Shown here piece by piece: positions 24,414 to 33,997 of a stretch of 64,000 nucleotides of DNA (the first letter of the stretch is position 1; every line of letters starts with the position of its first letter). The stretch comes from Scatonaster sp045598705. Lineage in GTDB: Bacteria > Bacillota > Clostridia > Saccharofermentanales > Saccharofermentanaceae. Location: contig JAZLMM010000034.1 of NCBI GenBank assembly GCA_045598705.1, positions 28,088 through 92,087 of the forward strand, written 5' to 3'. The notes below the pieces were generated by a model. The model worked only from the letters and a program-made list of their open reading frames with translations, was not told the DNA's origin and did not search any database. A program made the position numbers and the translations under genes.

Positions 24414-27400
24414 TCAATTCTCGTCGTTCTTCTCGTTCGCTTGATTCTTCATGTTTTCGCGATAATGCGCCGTGCTGACCATCAGTTTGATACGATTCAA
24501 CTGGTTCGCCTCACTTGCACCTGGGTCATAATCGATCGGAATAATGTTCGATTCCGGATACTGACGACGGAGTTCCTTGATCATACCCTTACCGGTTACA
24601 TGGTTTGGCAGACAAGCGAACGGCTGTGCACAGATAATGTTCGGCACACCGCTTTCAATCAGTTCAATCATCTCGGCGGTCAGGAACCATCCTTCACCGT
24701 TATTGTTGCCGCAAGACAGCACATTCTCCGCTTTCTTCGCCATGTGACGAATGCTCTCAGGCAACTGGAATTTACCCGTCTGTGCCATCTTCTTCACGAT
24801 ATGACGACGGTAGGACTGAAGGAGATTGACACCACGCTCACTAAGCCATGCAGATTTCTTACTACGTCCAAGATGCTCTGCTGCCCAGATTGGTCCCATC
24901 GTGCAGTACAGGAAGAAGTCCAGAAGTCCTGGAACAACAGCCTCGCATCCTTCCTGCTCGACCACATCTACAGCGTGGTTATTCGCATCTGGCTGGAATT
25001 TTACCAGAATCTCACCAACAAGTCCGACACGCGGTTTTCTCGGGATATCCAGCATCGGGAACTTGTCGAATGTGTCGATTGTCGCATCAATCAAACGCTT
25101 ATACGAAGACGGGCGACCAATTTTCCCACAATTTAGTGATTTCAACAATTCTTGAACTTCTGTTTTCTCATCATCGCTCAGCGGAGCATCCTTACATGCC
25201 TCCGCCATGATATATTCAGGAGACAGGTCATCATACTTCTCCTTCGGATTGAAGAACAATCTTCCGCAACGATTCCAGAATTGATAGAGTGCATTGGCCG
25301 AACCCTTCACCTTCTCATATGGACGCACGCGCAGAAGCAACGTCTGCAACATATCACCATAACAGATTGCCCGAAGCGCACTGTTGATGAACGGTAGTGT
25401 AGCCTTGAAGCCTGGGTTCTTCTCGAACTGCTGAACGGAAAGTGCAATAACAGGGATATCCGAGAATCCCGCCTCACGAAGCGCTTTACGAAGGAAAGCG
25501 ACATAGTTCGTCGCACGGCATCCACCACCTGTCTGGGTCACCAGAACGGTCGTATTATCGCGGTCGACGTCTCCTGTCAGCAATGCGTTGATCATCTGAC
25601 CGACAACAATGATCGTCGGGAAGCATGCGTCGTTATTTACAAAACGCAGACCACACTCAATATCAGCCTGTGTAGCTTCTTTCAGAATTTTCAATTTATA
25701 GCCGTGATTGTGGAAGACCGCCTCCACAAATTCGAATTGAATCGGTGCCATCTGAGGAGCTAAGATCGTGTGACGTTTCTTATGTTCCTCGGTAAAAGGT
25801 ACTCTCGTAATTGTATAGTTCTTCTTCTCGCGCTTCTGCAGAGTGCCATCTGCACGTGCCGCTTCACGTTCATCCATCGCAACTTTCAGCGAACGCATAC
25901 GAATACGTGCTGCGCCAAGATTGCTGACTTCATCGATCTTGAGCAGTGTGTAGAGCTTGCCTTTCGCTTCAAGAATCTCCTGTACCTGATCGGATGTAAC
26001 TGCATCGAGTCCACAACCGAAAGATGTCAACTGAACAAGTTCCAGATTATCATTCGTGGTAACATAAGCGGCCGCTTCATAAAGGCGTGTATGGTACATC
26101 CACTGGTCAATGACACGGATCGGACGTTCCAGATTACCAGGTACAGCGACACTATCCTCACTCAATACAGCAAGGCCCAAAGAATTGATCATCTCCGGAA
26201 TACCGTGGTTGATCTCTGGGTCCGTGTGATAAGGACGTCCGGAAAGCACAATGCCTTTTCCACCAGTACGCTCGAGATCTTCAATGACTTCCTGACCTTT
26301 GCGTCGGATATCTGCCTTATACTCCGCATACTCTTTGTTACCAGCAGCTACCGCCTTTACCGCTTCATCCTTGGTCACGTTATAATCGGCAAAAGCAATC
26401 ACAAGCTGTTCGGCAAGTGCCGCATCATTATCCAATGGCAGGAACGGATTCAGATACTTGATTCCCTGATCCTGAATATTCTCCAGATTGTTACGAATGA
26501 CCTCCGGGTACGAAGCAACAATCGGGCAATTGAAGTGGTTACCGGAATTCGGGTTCTCTTCACGCTCATACGGCACATCCGGATAGAAGATGGTCTTAAT
26601 CCCCTTCTCGATCAATGCCTCAATATGTCCATGTACAAGCTTCGCCGGATAGCACACGCTCTCAGATGGAATAGAATCCATACCCTTCTCAAAGAGAGCA
26701 TGATTTGAGCGAGGAGAGAGAACGACTGAGAAACCAAGTTCTGTCAACAAAGTGAACCAGAACGGATAGTTCTCATACATATTAAGCGCACGTGGAATAC
26801 CAATCTCTCCTCTTGGTGCCTTATCCTTCGCCAACGGCTTATATCGGAATGTACGTGTATACTTGTAATTGATCAGGTTCGGAAGTGTCTCCTTGGACTT
26901 CTCCTTACCTTCGCCACGTTCACAACGGTTACCTGAGATAAAACGTTCACCATTAGAGAATGTGGAGATCGTAAGCTTACAATGGTTTGTACACAACGGG
27001 CAAGTCGTCATCTCTGTTGTCATGTCGAATCGATTCAAATCCTCAAGCCCGAGAAGTCCCGACACCTTCTGATTCTTCGGAATACGATTCTTTGCAATGA
27101 TCGCCGCACCAAATGCACCCATCAATCCTGCCACATTCGGGCGGATGACTTCACGTCCGGAGATCAACTCGAAACAGCGAAGGATTGCATCGTTCAAGAA
27201 CGTACCACCTTGTACAACGATCTTTTTACCAAGTTCCTGGGTATCTCTGATCTTGATAACCTTGTAGAGCGCATTACGAACAACAGAATAAGAAAGGCCG
27301 GCAGAGATATCGCCCACCGTTGCGCCTTCCTTCTGTGCCTGCTTGACCTTCGAGTTCATGAATACTGTGCATCTTGTGCCTAGGTCAACCGGGTTCTTCG

Positions 27401-28811
27401 CTGAGAGTGCCTCTAATGAGAATGTATGTGCATCCATATTGAGGTTCTCCGCAAATGTCTGGATGAAAGAGCCACAACCGGATGAACATGCTTCATTCAG
27501 CATAATGGAGTCAATAACACCATTACGGATCTTCATGCACTTCATATCTTGTCCGCCGATATCGATGATAAAGTCGACATCCGGGCAGAAATACTTCGCC
27601 GACTGGAAGTGCGCCATGGTCTCAATCTCACCAAGATCTACGCCCAGCGCAGCACGAATAATATTCTCACCATATCCGGTTACACAACTATTGGCGATAT
27701 AAGTCTCCGGTGGCATCTGTTCGTACAACTGCTTCACAATGTTGACAGCACTTTTTACCGGATTACCTTGATTACTTGCGTAATAAGTATAGACCATCTG
27801 ACCTTCATCATTGATCAGTACGGCCTTGGTAGTCGTACTACCCGCGTCAATACCAAGATAGCAAGGTCCCTTCTGTTTAGCCAATTGATAGAGATCCAGC
27901 GTAGCTCTCTGGTGACGATTGTCGAATGTTTCCTTCTCCTTTTCGTCCGCAAAAAGCGGGGCAATACGCTTGATATCCGGCTCGAATCCTTCTTTCGATG
28001 CAAAAGAAGCAATCAGATCTTTCAGCTTCACCGGCTCGCCTTTAGCCCCCAGCGCTGCGCCAAGTGCTACATAGATCTGCGCATTATCTGGCATCCAGAA
28101 AGACTTGACCTGCTCTTCCAGTGTGCGCTCGAAAGCCTTACGAAGTTCAGAGTTAAAGAACAGCGGACCGCCGAGGAATGCAATATGTCCGCGAATCGGA
28201 CGACCACATGCGAGACCGGCTATCGTCTGATTGACAACAGCTTGGAAAATCGAAGCCGCTAAATCTTCCTTGGCTGCGCCTTCATTAATCAATGGTTGCA
28301 AGTCACTCTTGGCAAATACACCACAGCGGGAAGCAATGGTATAGAGTGTGGTATATGACTTCGCAAGTTCATTGAGTCCATCTGCATCTGTACGAAGGAG
28401 TGTCGCCATCTGGTCGATAAAAGCACCCGTACCACCTGCACAGGTTCCATTCATTCGTTGTTCCGGTACTGGATGCAAATATGTAATCTTGGCATCCTCA
28501 CCACCAAGTTCGATAATTACGTCTGTTTCCGGATGATACTTTGAAATGGCAACGGTTTCCGCAATCACTTCCTGTACGAAATCAAGTCCCAACCATTTGG
28601 CAACAGAGAGTCCACCTGAACCCGTAATCTGTACACGCGCCTGGAGATCTGGGTATTTCTGATTCACCTCTTCAAAAGCCGCCAGAAGTTCACCAGCGAT
28701 ATCTGAGTGGTGTCTACGATATTCAGAATATACAACTTTCTCCCCTTCGGTCAGTACTATTTTAATGGTGGTAGACCCGATATCCAGGCCCATGTTCAAA
28801 ATACTATCCAT
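24414..28811 (-). CDS. Giant 2-hydroxyacyl-CoA dehydratase activase-type protein (two ASKHA ATPase domains plus DUF2229 region)
   Basis: A 1465-residue protein. The first BadF/HgdC-like ATPase domain (about 1-270) has GLDIGSTTIKIVL and CAGGTGAFIDQ; the second (about 315-580) has GIDAGSTTTKAVLI, IDIGGQDMKC and EACSSGCGSF. A cysteine cluster CPLCTNHC follows near 640, then a DUF2229-like region (SVCYPAKLVHGH, about 690-900) and a long C-terminal part with FGCGLDAV and TQTGGGCRATNYV. Small activases of this family carry a bridging [4Fe-4S] cluster and use ATP to inject electrons into dehydratases; the large fusions are common in strict anaerobes but their reaction is not settled. The gene follows an unknown ORF by 1 base. 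No separate dehydratase genes are nearby. Confidence 0.85.
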   Translation of the reverse strand: MDSILNMGLDIGSTTIKIVLTEGEKVVYSEYRRHHSDIAGELLAAFEEVNQKYPDLQARVQITGSGGLSVAKWLGLDFVQEVIAETVAISKYHPETDVIIELGGEDAKITYLHPVPEQRMNGTCAGGTGAFIDQMATLLRTDADGLNELAKSYTTLYTIASRCGVFAKSDLQPLINEGAAKEDLAASIFQAVVNQTIAGLACGRPIRGHIAFLGGPLFFNSELRKAFERTLEEQVKSFWMPDNAQIYVALGAALGAKGEPVKLKDLIASFASKEGFEPDIKRIAPLFADEKEKETFDNRHQRATLDLYQLAKQKGPCYLGIDAGSTTTKAVLINDEGQMVYTYYASNQGNPVKSAVNIVKQLYEQMPPETYIANSCVTGYGENIIRAALGVDLGEIETMAHFQSAKYFCPDVDFIIDIGGQDMKCMKIRNGVIDSIMLNEACSSGCGSFIQTFAENLNMDAHTFSLEALSAKNPVDLGTRCTVFMNSKVKQAQKEGATVGDISAGLSYSVVRNALYKVIKIRDTQELGKKIVVQGGTFLNDAILRCFELISGREVIRPNVAGLMGAFGAAIIAKNRIPKNQKVSGLLGLEDLNRFDMTTEMTTCPLCTNHCKLTISTFSNGERFISGNRCERGEGKEKSKETLPNLINYKYTRTFRYKPLAKDKAPRGEIGIPRALNMYENYPFWFTLLTELGFSVVLSPRSNHALFEKGMDSIPSESVCYPAKLVHGHIEALIEKGIKTIFYPDVPYEREENPNSGNHFNCPIVASYPEVIRNNLENIQDQGIKYLNPFLPLDNDAALAEQLVIAFADYNVTKDEAVKAVAAGNKEYAEYKADIRRKGQEVIEDLERTGGKGIVLSGRPYHTDPEINHGIPEMINSLGLAVLSEDSVAVPGNLERPIRVIDQWMYHTRLYEAAAYVTTNDNLELVQLTSFGCGLDAVTSDQVQEILEAKGKLYTLLKIDEVSNLGAARIRMRSLKVAMDEREAARADGTLQKREKKNYTITRVPFTEEHKKRHTILAPQMAPIQFEFVEAVFHNHGYKLKILKEATQADIECGLRFVNNDACFPTIIVVGQMINALLTGDVDRDNTTVLVTQTGGGCRATNYVAFLRKALREAGFSDIPVIALSVQQFEKNPGFKATLPFINSALRAICYGDMLQTLLLRVRPYEKVKGSANALYQFWNRCGRLFFNPKEKYDDLSPEYIMAEACKDAPLSDDEKTEVQELLKSLNCGKIGRPSSYKRLIDATIDTFDKFPMLDIPRKPRVGLVGEILVKFQPDANNHAVDVVEQEGCEAVVPGLLDFFLYCTMGPIWAAEHLGRSKKSAWLSERGVNLLQSYRRHIVKKMAQTGKFQLPESIRHMAKKAENVLSCGNNNGEGWFLTAEMIELIESGVPNIICAQPFACLPNHVTGKGMIKELRRQYPESNIIPIDYDPGASEANQLNRIKLMVSTAHYRENMKNQANEKNDEN

Positions 28812-28812
28812 C

Positions 28813-29625
28813 TCACTCTTCCTTTGTTTTCTTTACATCTTCATTGGTTGTCACTTTCGAAACACCCCTAGATTGCGTAGACTCATCTTTCGACTTCATC
28901 TTGAATTTCTTATTCTTCAACTGAACCACTTCTGACTTATTCTTCTCTTTCGACTGTTTGCGCTTAAGTTGGCGAAGCTTCTTCTTCTCTTCTTTCTCTT
29001 GTATCGCCGCAGAAGTCTTCTTCATCTCCTGAAGTCTAGACGCCGCCTGCTTGATGAATCGCTTGCGGAAATCATCATGGGCAGAAAGAGACTTACGGAA
29101 CTCAGGTTCCAAACAAAGACACAGCATCTCATCCGGAATACCCAAATGCAGATCAAAAGGCTGACTAAATACATCCTGTGTAGAAAGATGCAAAGTTTCA
29201 CAAGCCATAACAACATTCTTCTCAAAATCCAGAAAATCGCCTTTCAACCCGAGGGACAACGTCAATCCGGTAAAATTAACATGTACATATGGAAGGTTGC
29301 GGCTAAATATCAAGTGCAATGCCAACAACTTCATATAGGATTCCAACGTAATGAATTCTTGATCACAAATCAGAGAAACAGCACCTTTTGGTGCTATCAA
29401 AGCGATATCTGAATACTCATTTTCGAAGCCTTCCGACCACAAGTAATAGAGTTCACGATAGACTGCCCGAGCCAAATCATCATATTGATTGGTCAAAGGT
29501 TTTGCCAGAATATCTCCACCAATCTGAAAGATATACTTCAAGTACTCTTCTTCCTGATGAGACGACACGCCGGCCCACTTGAAGTAAGCCGCAATATCTC
29601 TGGCATTATAAAGGTAGTTAATCAT
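28813..29625 (-). CDS. Unknown protein with basic, coiled-coil-like C-terminus
   Basis: A 270-residue protein with no family I recognise. Residues 1-190 look like a folded, mixed alpha/beta domain rich in aromatics (YLYNARDIAAYFKWAG, ARAVYRELYYLWSEGF). Residues about 195-270 are extremely rich in Lys, Glu and Gln and probably form a charged helix or disordered tail. It ends 1 base before the activase start, so the two are one transcription and translation unit, which suggests a role tied to that protein. No signal peptide or membrane segment. Confidence 0.7.
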   Translation of the reverse strand: MINYLYNARDIAAYFKWAGVSSHQEEEYLKYIFQIGGDILAKPLTNQYDDLARAVYRELYYLWSEGFENEYSDIALIAPKGAVSLICDQEFITLESYMKLLALHLIFSRNLPYVHVNFTGLTLSLGLKGDFLDFEKNVVMACETLHLSTQDVFSQPFDLHLGIPDEMLCLCLEPEFRKSLSAHDDFRKRFIKQAASRLQEMKKTSAAIQEKEEKKKLRQLKRKQSKEKNKSEVVQLKNKKFKMKSKDESTQSRGVSKVTTNEDVKKTKEE

Positions 29626-29683
29626 ATTTGCTCCCGTAATTCTTCAATTTCGTGAATAAATATTATACCACAAAAGATATGAA

Positions 29684-30556
29684 TTAGTACGGGTCACGTT
29701 TTGCAGCCACTGCAATTGTCACGGCAAATGAAGAAACGATCAGAATGACGACAGCGCCAATCGTACAGAAATAGTCCATAGCACTTAATCTTTGTGCGGT
29801 AAGAATCGAATTCATCGTCGAAGAAATAGCGAAGTACTTCAATGGATTCACCCAATGCGACAAGAATACGAAAAACAAATCGAACATGCCACTTGCAAAC
29901 AGGCAACTTAGCACAACCGAAAGTGCACTGGCTCGACGTACAAATGCGACCATATATGAGAAAACGATGTAAAACATTGAGAAAATGAAGACAAGAATGA
30001 AGTTCTCCAGCAAAATATGTATTGAACTCTTGTTAAATGAATGGCAGAACAGAACAGTAAAACCCAGCGAAATGAGATAACTGACAACTTCCAGAATGAA
30101 GCAAGCAAGAATCAACGAGGAAATTTCGCCACAAGCTATCGATACAGCGGAAGCATTAAGTGAGAATCGATTGATATGGAAACGAGATTTAAATTCAGAT
30201 CCGACAAATAGTGCCGTCAACATAGCAAACAGAAAGAACACTCCGTTTTCATAATATTGCATGCGAAGAACTCCGTCAAAGCTATTCGACATCTTAAACA
30301 TTTCTATCACGCGACTAATTGAACTGCCCACTTCAAGTTCTAAGATAGAGTCTTCATCCTCGTTCGCCTGATTTAAATCTTCGAAATCCTCATACGCGGA
30401 CTCAATATAATCGGAGAATAAGCCATATGGATCATCAACACACAATTTGACTTCTACTGCTGTCAGCAAAGAGAAAAACAACAGAATCAACGAAATGACA
30501 ACAAAAAACCTAGATCGAATTAGACGATAGAAATTGATTTTCAGTTCTTGAATCAT
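29684..30556 (-). CDS. ABC-2-type membrane permease-like protein
   Basis: A 290-residue protein with about six membrane helices: one near the N-terminus after the amphipathic MIQELKINFYRLIRSRFFVV, and five in the C-terminal two thirds, with a soluble loop after the first. This is the shape of ABC-2 transporter permeases. I choose the ATG at 30556, with GGAGG about 11 bases upstream; a TTG at 30595 would add 13 residues. No ATP-binding partner lies nearby, so it may pair with one elsewhere or be an orphan. Confidence 0.6.
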   Translation of the reverse strand: MIQELKINFYRLIRSRFFVVISLILLFFSLLTAVEVKLCVDDPYGLFSDYIESAYEDFEDLNQANEDEDSILELEVGSSISRVIEMFKMSNSFDGVLRMQYYENGVFFLFAMLTALFVGSEFKSRFHINRFSLNASAVSIACGEISSLILACFILEVVSYLISLGFTVLFCHSFNKSSIHILLENFILVFIFSMFYIVFSYMVAFVRRASALSVVLSCLFASGMFDLFFVFLSHWVNPLKYFAISSTMNSILTAQRLSAMDYFCTIGAVVILIVSSFAVTIAVAAKRDPY

Positions 30557-30630
30557 AAGTTGACTAGCCTCCACACAACAACCATTATAAGACAAAAAAC
30601 TCGCAATGTACTAAGAAATGTTAAAGAAAA

Positions 30631-30656
30631 CGGCCCTTGCTAGTCAGCAAGGACCG
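30631..30656 (-). terminator. Intrinsic terminator of the small orphan gene
   Basis: Minus-strand RNA forms an 11-bp stem (30656-30646 with 30641-30631, one G-U pair) with a GACT loop, followed by UUUUCUUU. Confidence 0.85.
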
Positions 30657-30712
30657 TGGTGTAATCAATGTAAAATGTCAAGTGGCAAGTTCTTGACACT
30701 TTCGAATGAAGA

Positions 30713-30979
30713 TTAGCCGATGTTATCGACATCCTCAACAGAACCAAAAAGATTCAGTCTGAATAAGAGAGATTCATCTTCCTGGTTAGAGCAGTAAATC
30801 TTTGCGCTTACGAGCTTACCGCCCTCGATCAGCTTCATCAGACCTGTGATCTGGCTAAGCTTACTCTTGAGATTGAACTTGTCACCCTCATCAGTAATGA
30901 GCATAACATCACCTTTGCAAGAATCCAGAGCCTGCATAAACTGGTGAACATCTACGTTATTCATGTTAAAAGCTTTCAT
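30713..30979 (-). CDS. Small conserved-looking protein of unknown function, strongly expressed by its signals
   Basis: An 88-residue acidic protein with regular alternating hydrophobic sequence (GDVMLITDEGDKFNLKSKLSQITGLMKLI) that looks like a compact alpha/beta fold. No signal peptide or membrane helix. It is monocistronic and has every mark of strong expression: a consensus promoter (TTGACA, 17, TATACT), a 5' hairpin, AAGGAGG 8 bases before the ATG and a clean terminator. I have a faint memory of similar small clostridial proteins being mislabelled poly(A) polymerase, but cannot verify it. No function is assigned. Confidence 0.75.
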   Translation of the reverse strand: MKAFNMNNVDVHQFMQALDSCKGDVMLITDEGDKFNLKSKLSQITGLMKLIEGGKLVSAKIYCSNQEDESLLFRLNLFGSVEDVDNIG

Positions 30980-31025
30980 GGTGACTACCTCCTTGATTTA
31001 CAGTAAATTTCTTTTCCTTTTCTGT

Positions 31026-31051
31026 TTGCAAGGCTTATCCGTACCTTGCAA
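31026..31051 (-). repeat. Inverted repeat at the 5' end of the small-gene mRNA
   Basis: TTGCAAGG and CCTTGCAA, perfect 8-bp arms separated by 10 bases, located right at the predicted transcription start. It could be a 5' stabilising hairpin or a repressor operator overlapping the start. Confidence 0.65.
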
Positions 31052-31055
31052 GCAC

Positions 31056-31084
31056 AGTATATCGTTACGCACAGATAGTGTCAA
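31056..31084 (-). promoter_or_regulatory. Near-consensus sigma-A promoter of the small orphan gene
   Basis: Minus strand TTGACA (31079-31084), a 17-base spacer and TATACT (31056-31061). Confidence 0.85.
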
Positions 31085-31178
31085 TGAATTAGTTGTAGAC
31101 ATTGCACATACAAACTTACATTTATCTATGCACCTTGCACAATTCATATTTGTATATATTCACAACGAGTAAATAAGT

Positions 31179-31679
31179 TCAGATTCGTTCAAACGTCCAG
31201 ATATCAAAGCTTACGCCCTTTTTCGAGTTGATCGTTTCGCTACGTTCCGTCCATGTCCACTCGCCAGTTAAGAACAAGTTCGGGAAATACGCATCTGCTT
31301 CGAAGCTTCGGTGAATTCTCGTCACAATGCAACGATCACAATACGGCAGGAATTGTTCATAGATTTGTGCACCACCAATGATAAAATATGTCTCATTCGG
31401 GTTCTGCTTCGTATAGTCAAGTACTTCATCAACACCGTGCATAATTTCAGCGTTCTCTACGGAAAGAGTCAAATCGCGAGTTAGGATAATGTTTGGTCTT
31501 CCAGGAAGCACTCTTCTTCCAGGAAAGGTGTCTAACGTCTTTCTTCCATAGATTACTGGATGGCCCAATGTTTTTGCTTTGAAGTTTAGGTTCAAATCTT
31601 CTGGAATACTAATCAGAAGTTGCCCTTTATTCCCAATGGCCCAATTCTCATCTACTGCAACGATGGCGCAAATACTCAT
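31179..31679 (-). CDS. folA: Dihydrofolate reductase
   Basis: NADPH-dependent reduction of dihydrofolate to tetrahydrofolate. The 166-residue protein has SICAIVAVDENWAIGNKGQLL, HPVIYGRKTLDTFPGRRVLPGRPNIILTR and YFIIGGAQIYEQFLPYCD. The expected Asp of the substrate site near residue 27 appears within IPEDLNLNF. I place the start at the ATG at 31679 because AGGTG lies 7 bases upstream; the GTG at 31688 overlaps that ribosome site. It appears monocistronic; no thymidylate synthase gene is adjacent. Confidence 0.93.
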   Translation of the reverse strand: MSICAIVAVDENWAIGNKGQLLISIPEDLNLNFKAKTLGHPVIYGRKTLDTFPGRRVLPGRPNIILTRDLTLSVENAEIMHGVDEVLDYTKQNPNETYFIIGGAQIYEQFLPYCDRCIVTRIHRSFEADAYFPNLFLTGEWTWTERSETINSKKGVSFDIWTFERI

Positions 31680-31729
31680 ATCATTCACCTGATTTCATGT
31701 TTATGTATTGAACTCCTTCAAACATCGAT

Positions 31730-31758
31730 AGTATATCATATCGAAGAAGTTTTAAAAA
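31730..31758 (-). promoter_or_regulatory. Candidate folA promoter with extended -10
   Basis: Minus strand TGATATACT gives an extended -10 (TATACT at 31730-31735). The -35 position (31753-31758) is poor and overlaps the U-run of the upstream xylanase terminator. Confidence 0.4.
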
Positions 31759-31779
31759 AGGAGCCGTCTTTCAGACGGC
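31754..31779 (-). terminator. Intrinsic terminator of the xylanase gene
   Basis: Minus-strand GCCGTCT-GAA-AGACGGC stem (31779-31763) followed by UCC and a run of six U. Confidence 0.85.
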
Positions 31780-31809
31780 CCCCTCCTACTGTTCTTTACT
31801 ATCTAGTAC

Positions 31810-33906
31810 TTAGCCAACAACTTCGATAGAAATATCATCCAAATAGAAGTCTTCTGTGTTATCGAATGTCTCCCAGTAGAATGTGAGCGCTGTCAAATCA
31901 TCCGGCACCACAGTCGCGCCAGCCGTACAGTTCCAGCTGGTTGTAGTCATATCTAATTCACCAGATACCACTACCCAATCGTGACTGCTGGTATCCACTT
32001 CCTCGATATGTGGCCACAAATCCGTAATATCTGCAGAGAAAGAAACGACATCAGAATTACTCTTCACTGCAAATGTATACTTAATCTTCTTACCCATGTA
32101 ACGAGTCACATCAATAGAATATCCATCCCATGTCTCTGTTGCACCAGTAACACTAAGGCATTTTGATCCACCATTCGCACCAGAATCTATGACTTGTAAC
32201 GTAACAGCAGAACGCGGTTTTCCGCCAAACTTATCATCTTCGTAATCTTCCTTGAAAGGATCTGTATCCTTCGGAGGTTCCTTATAGTCAGCCGGCTTCT
32301 CAATCGTTCCACCCTTCTTCGCATTCACAACACCCTGGAATGCAAGCTTGGCAGAAAGGTCACCATTGAAAAGAACCGGTGTCTGTTCACGTCTCCAAGA
32401 ACCAGCATCAGTCAAGCCCCAGATTGTAACACTCTCAATCTTGTATCCTTCATTCTTGAGTGCAAGAAGCTTCTCAAAGAGAGCCTGATAATATACACCC
32501 TGCTCATATTCAGCATTAGAAGCTGGTGCATTCACATCCAGCTCAGTGACATGGATTACAACACCCAACTCATCCGCATACTTCTTCAAAGCATCTGCAT
32601 ACTTCTCAACACCAGCGTCAGCAATCGTGATATGAGACTGAAGACCCATACCATCGATGTTTCCAGCTTCAGCAATTGGTTTCAGCACTTCGATAATCTT
32701 CGCCTGTTTCTTCGGATAGTATTCATTGTAATCGTTATAGAACAACTTGATATCTGCCGGTGCGTACTTTCTTGCATATTCGAAAGCATACTGCAGGAAA
32801 TCATCACCGATTGTCTGTGTCCAGTAACTTTCACGGAGATTGTACTGGTCATCTACGCACTCATTTGCAACATCAAATGCATAGAACAGACCCGGATAAT
32901 TTGCATTGATATATTCAAACACACCCTTAATGTAATTCTCCATACGCTTGAGCATCAGCTCACGAGAAGCGAGCTGTCCCTTCGCATCATAGCCCTCATA
33001 GAAGAACCAATCCGGAGTCTGGGAGTGCCATACAAGTGTATGGCCACGCATCTTGATTCCATTATCCTTCGCATAATCGAGGATGGACTTACACTTGCTG
33101 AAGTCCAAAGCCGGGCACTCATTATACTTGGCCGGATCAGCCAAAGTTGTCTGCGCATCCAGAATATTCTCAGGCTTCATCTCATTCTCGCATGTGAATG
33201 AATTGAATTCCTGAAGAAGAAGTTTTCTCGGCTCTTCCACATCGTTCGTGATCATCGTCTCCGGAACGCAACAACCAATCAAGAAATCATCTTTGTAGAG
33301 ATCCTTGAGTGATTCGTAAGAAGATGTATCAACCAGTTCAACTTTTCCAACATTACTTGGATCGAAGTACTCGCCTTCAACATTGATGTACATATAGTCA
33401 ACCCAGAAATCGGAAGAATCTCCACTCTCGATATAGACAATTACATTTGTAGCCGTCTCCGGTATTGGTGTGGATCCAGTACCTTCCACGTATTTATCTT
33501 TGCAGCCTGTAATGTGGAACAGGTTTGTGTAGGTCGTGCTACCCAAAGAATCAAATTGCAAGGAAATGGTTACGTCTCCACCGTCAGACTTAACCTTAGT
33601 CTTGATATTAATAGTATTTCCGATGAAGAACTCACACGGGAAATTTACACCATTCCAATTCTCCATACGGTTTGCACAATGCAGAACTTTGCCGTTCTCT
33701 GCATCCTCAACTGTCAGTTGAACATTGTCACCACGCTGCTCATACTGTACCTGATCGCCACCAATGTCTTCGTTAATCGATGGCACTCCCCCCGTTGACT
33801 CTTGCGAAGCAGAAGATTCACTCGATTTCTTCTTACATCCCGCAAAGGCCATGGTGGCAAGCATGGCTAACGCTAATACCAGCGCGCCAAATCTTTGCTT
33901 CTTCAT
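31810..33906 (-). CDS. Lipoprotein endo-1,4-beta-xylanase, GH10 with two CBM22-like modules
   Basis: A 698-residue secreted lipoprotein. The start is the ATG at 33906, with GGAGG 8 bases upstream. The signal peptide ends in the lipobox MAFAGC (Cys24). A CBM22-like beta-sandwich follows at about 50-180 (HCANRMENWNGVNF), then the GH10 barrel at about 200-545, with acid/base Glu349 in DVANEC, nucleophile Glu455 in VTELDVN and MRGHTLVWHSQTPDWFF in the substrate site. A second CBM22-like domain lies at about 570-698 (CLSVTGATETWDGYSIDV). It hydrolyses xylan at the cell surface. It is monocistronic, with its own promoter, a LacI-type operator and a terminator, so it is probably sugar-regulated. Confidence 0.93.
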   Translation of the reverse strand: MKKQRFGALVLALAMLATMAFAGCKKKSSESSASQESTGGVPSINEDIGGDQVQYEQRGDNVQLTVEDAENGKVLHCANRMENWNGVNFPCEFFIGNTINIKTKVKSDGGDVTISLQFDSLGSTTYTNLFHITGCKDKYVEGTGSTPIPETATNVIVYIESGDSSDFWVDYMYINVEGEYFDPSNVGKVELVDTSSYESLKDLYKDDFLIGCCVPETMITNDVEEPRKLLLQEFNSFTCENEMKPENILDAQTTLADPAKYNECPALDFSKCKSILDYAKDNGIKMRGHTLVWHSQTPDWFFYEGYDAKGQLASRELMLKRMENYIKGVFEYINANYPGLFYAFDVANECVDDQYNLRESYWTQTIGDDFLQYAFEYARKYAPADIKLFYNDYNEYYPKKQAKIIEVLKPIAEAGNIDGMGLQSHITIADAGVEKYADALKKYADELGVVIHVTELDVNAPASNAEYEQGVYYQALFEKLLALKNEGYKIESVTIWGLTDAGSWRREQTPVLFNGDLSAKLAFQGVVNAKKGGTIEKPADYKEPPKDTDPFKEDYEDDKFGGKPRSAVTLQVIDSGANGGSKCLSVTGATETWDGYSIDVTRYMGKKIKYTFAVKSNSDVVSFSADITDLWPHIEEVDTSSHDWVVVSGELDMTTTSWNCTAGATVVPDDLTALTFYWETFDNTEDFYLDDISIEVVG

Positions 33907-33961
33907 ATTTTCAACCTCCATCTTTCTGCGTACCTAACGGTCGCAAATACATTCGCTTTTC

Positions 33962-33990
33962 ATATTAAACGAAAGATGAAGTAACTTCAA
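33962..33990 (-). promoter_or_regulatory. Promoter of the xylanase gene
   Basis: Minus strand TTGAAG (33985-33990), a 17-base spacer and TAATAT (33962-33967). Confidence 0.65.
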
Positions 33991-33997
33991 TACGAAA

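Noticed and set aside
25770..26708. Plus-strand 312-residue frame inside the activase gene
   Set aside because: Antisense shadow of a long real gene; composition rich in Ile, Arg and Cys with no domain.
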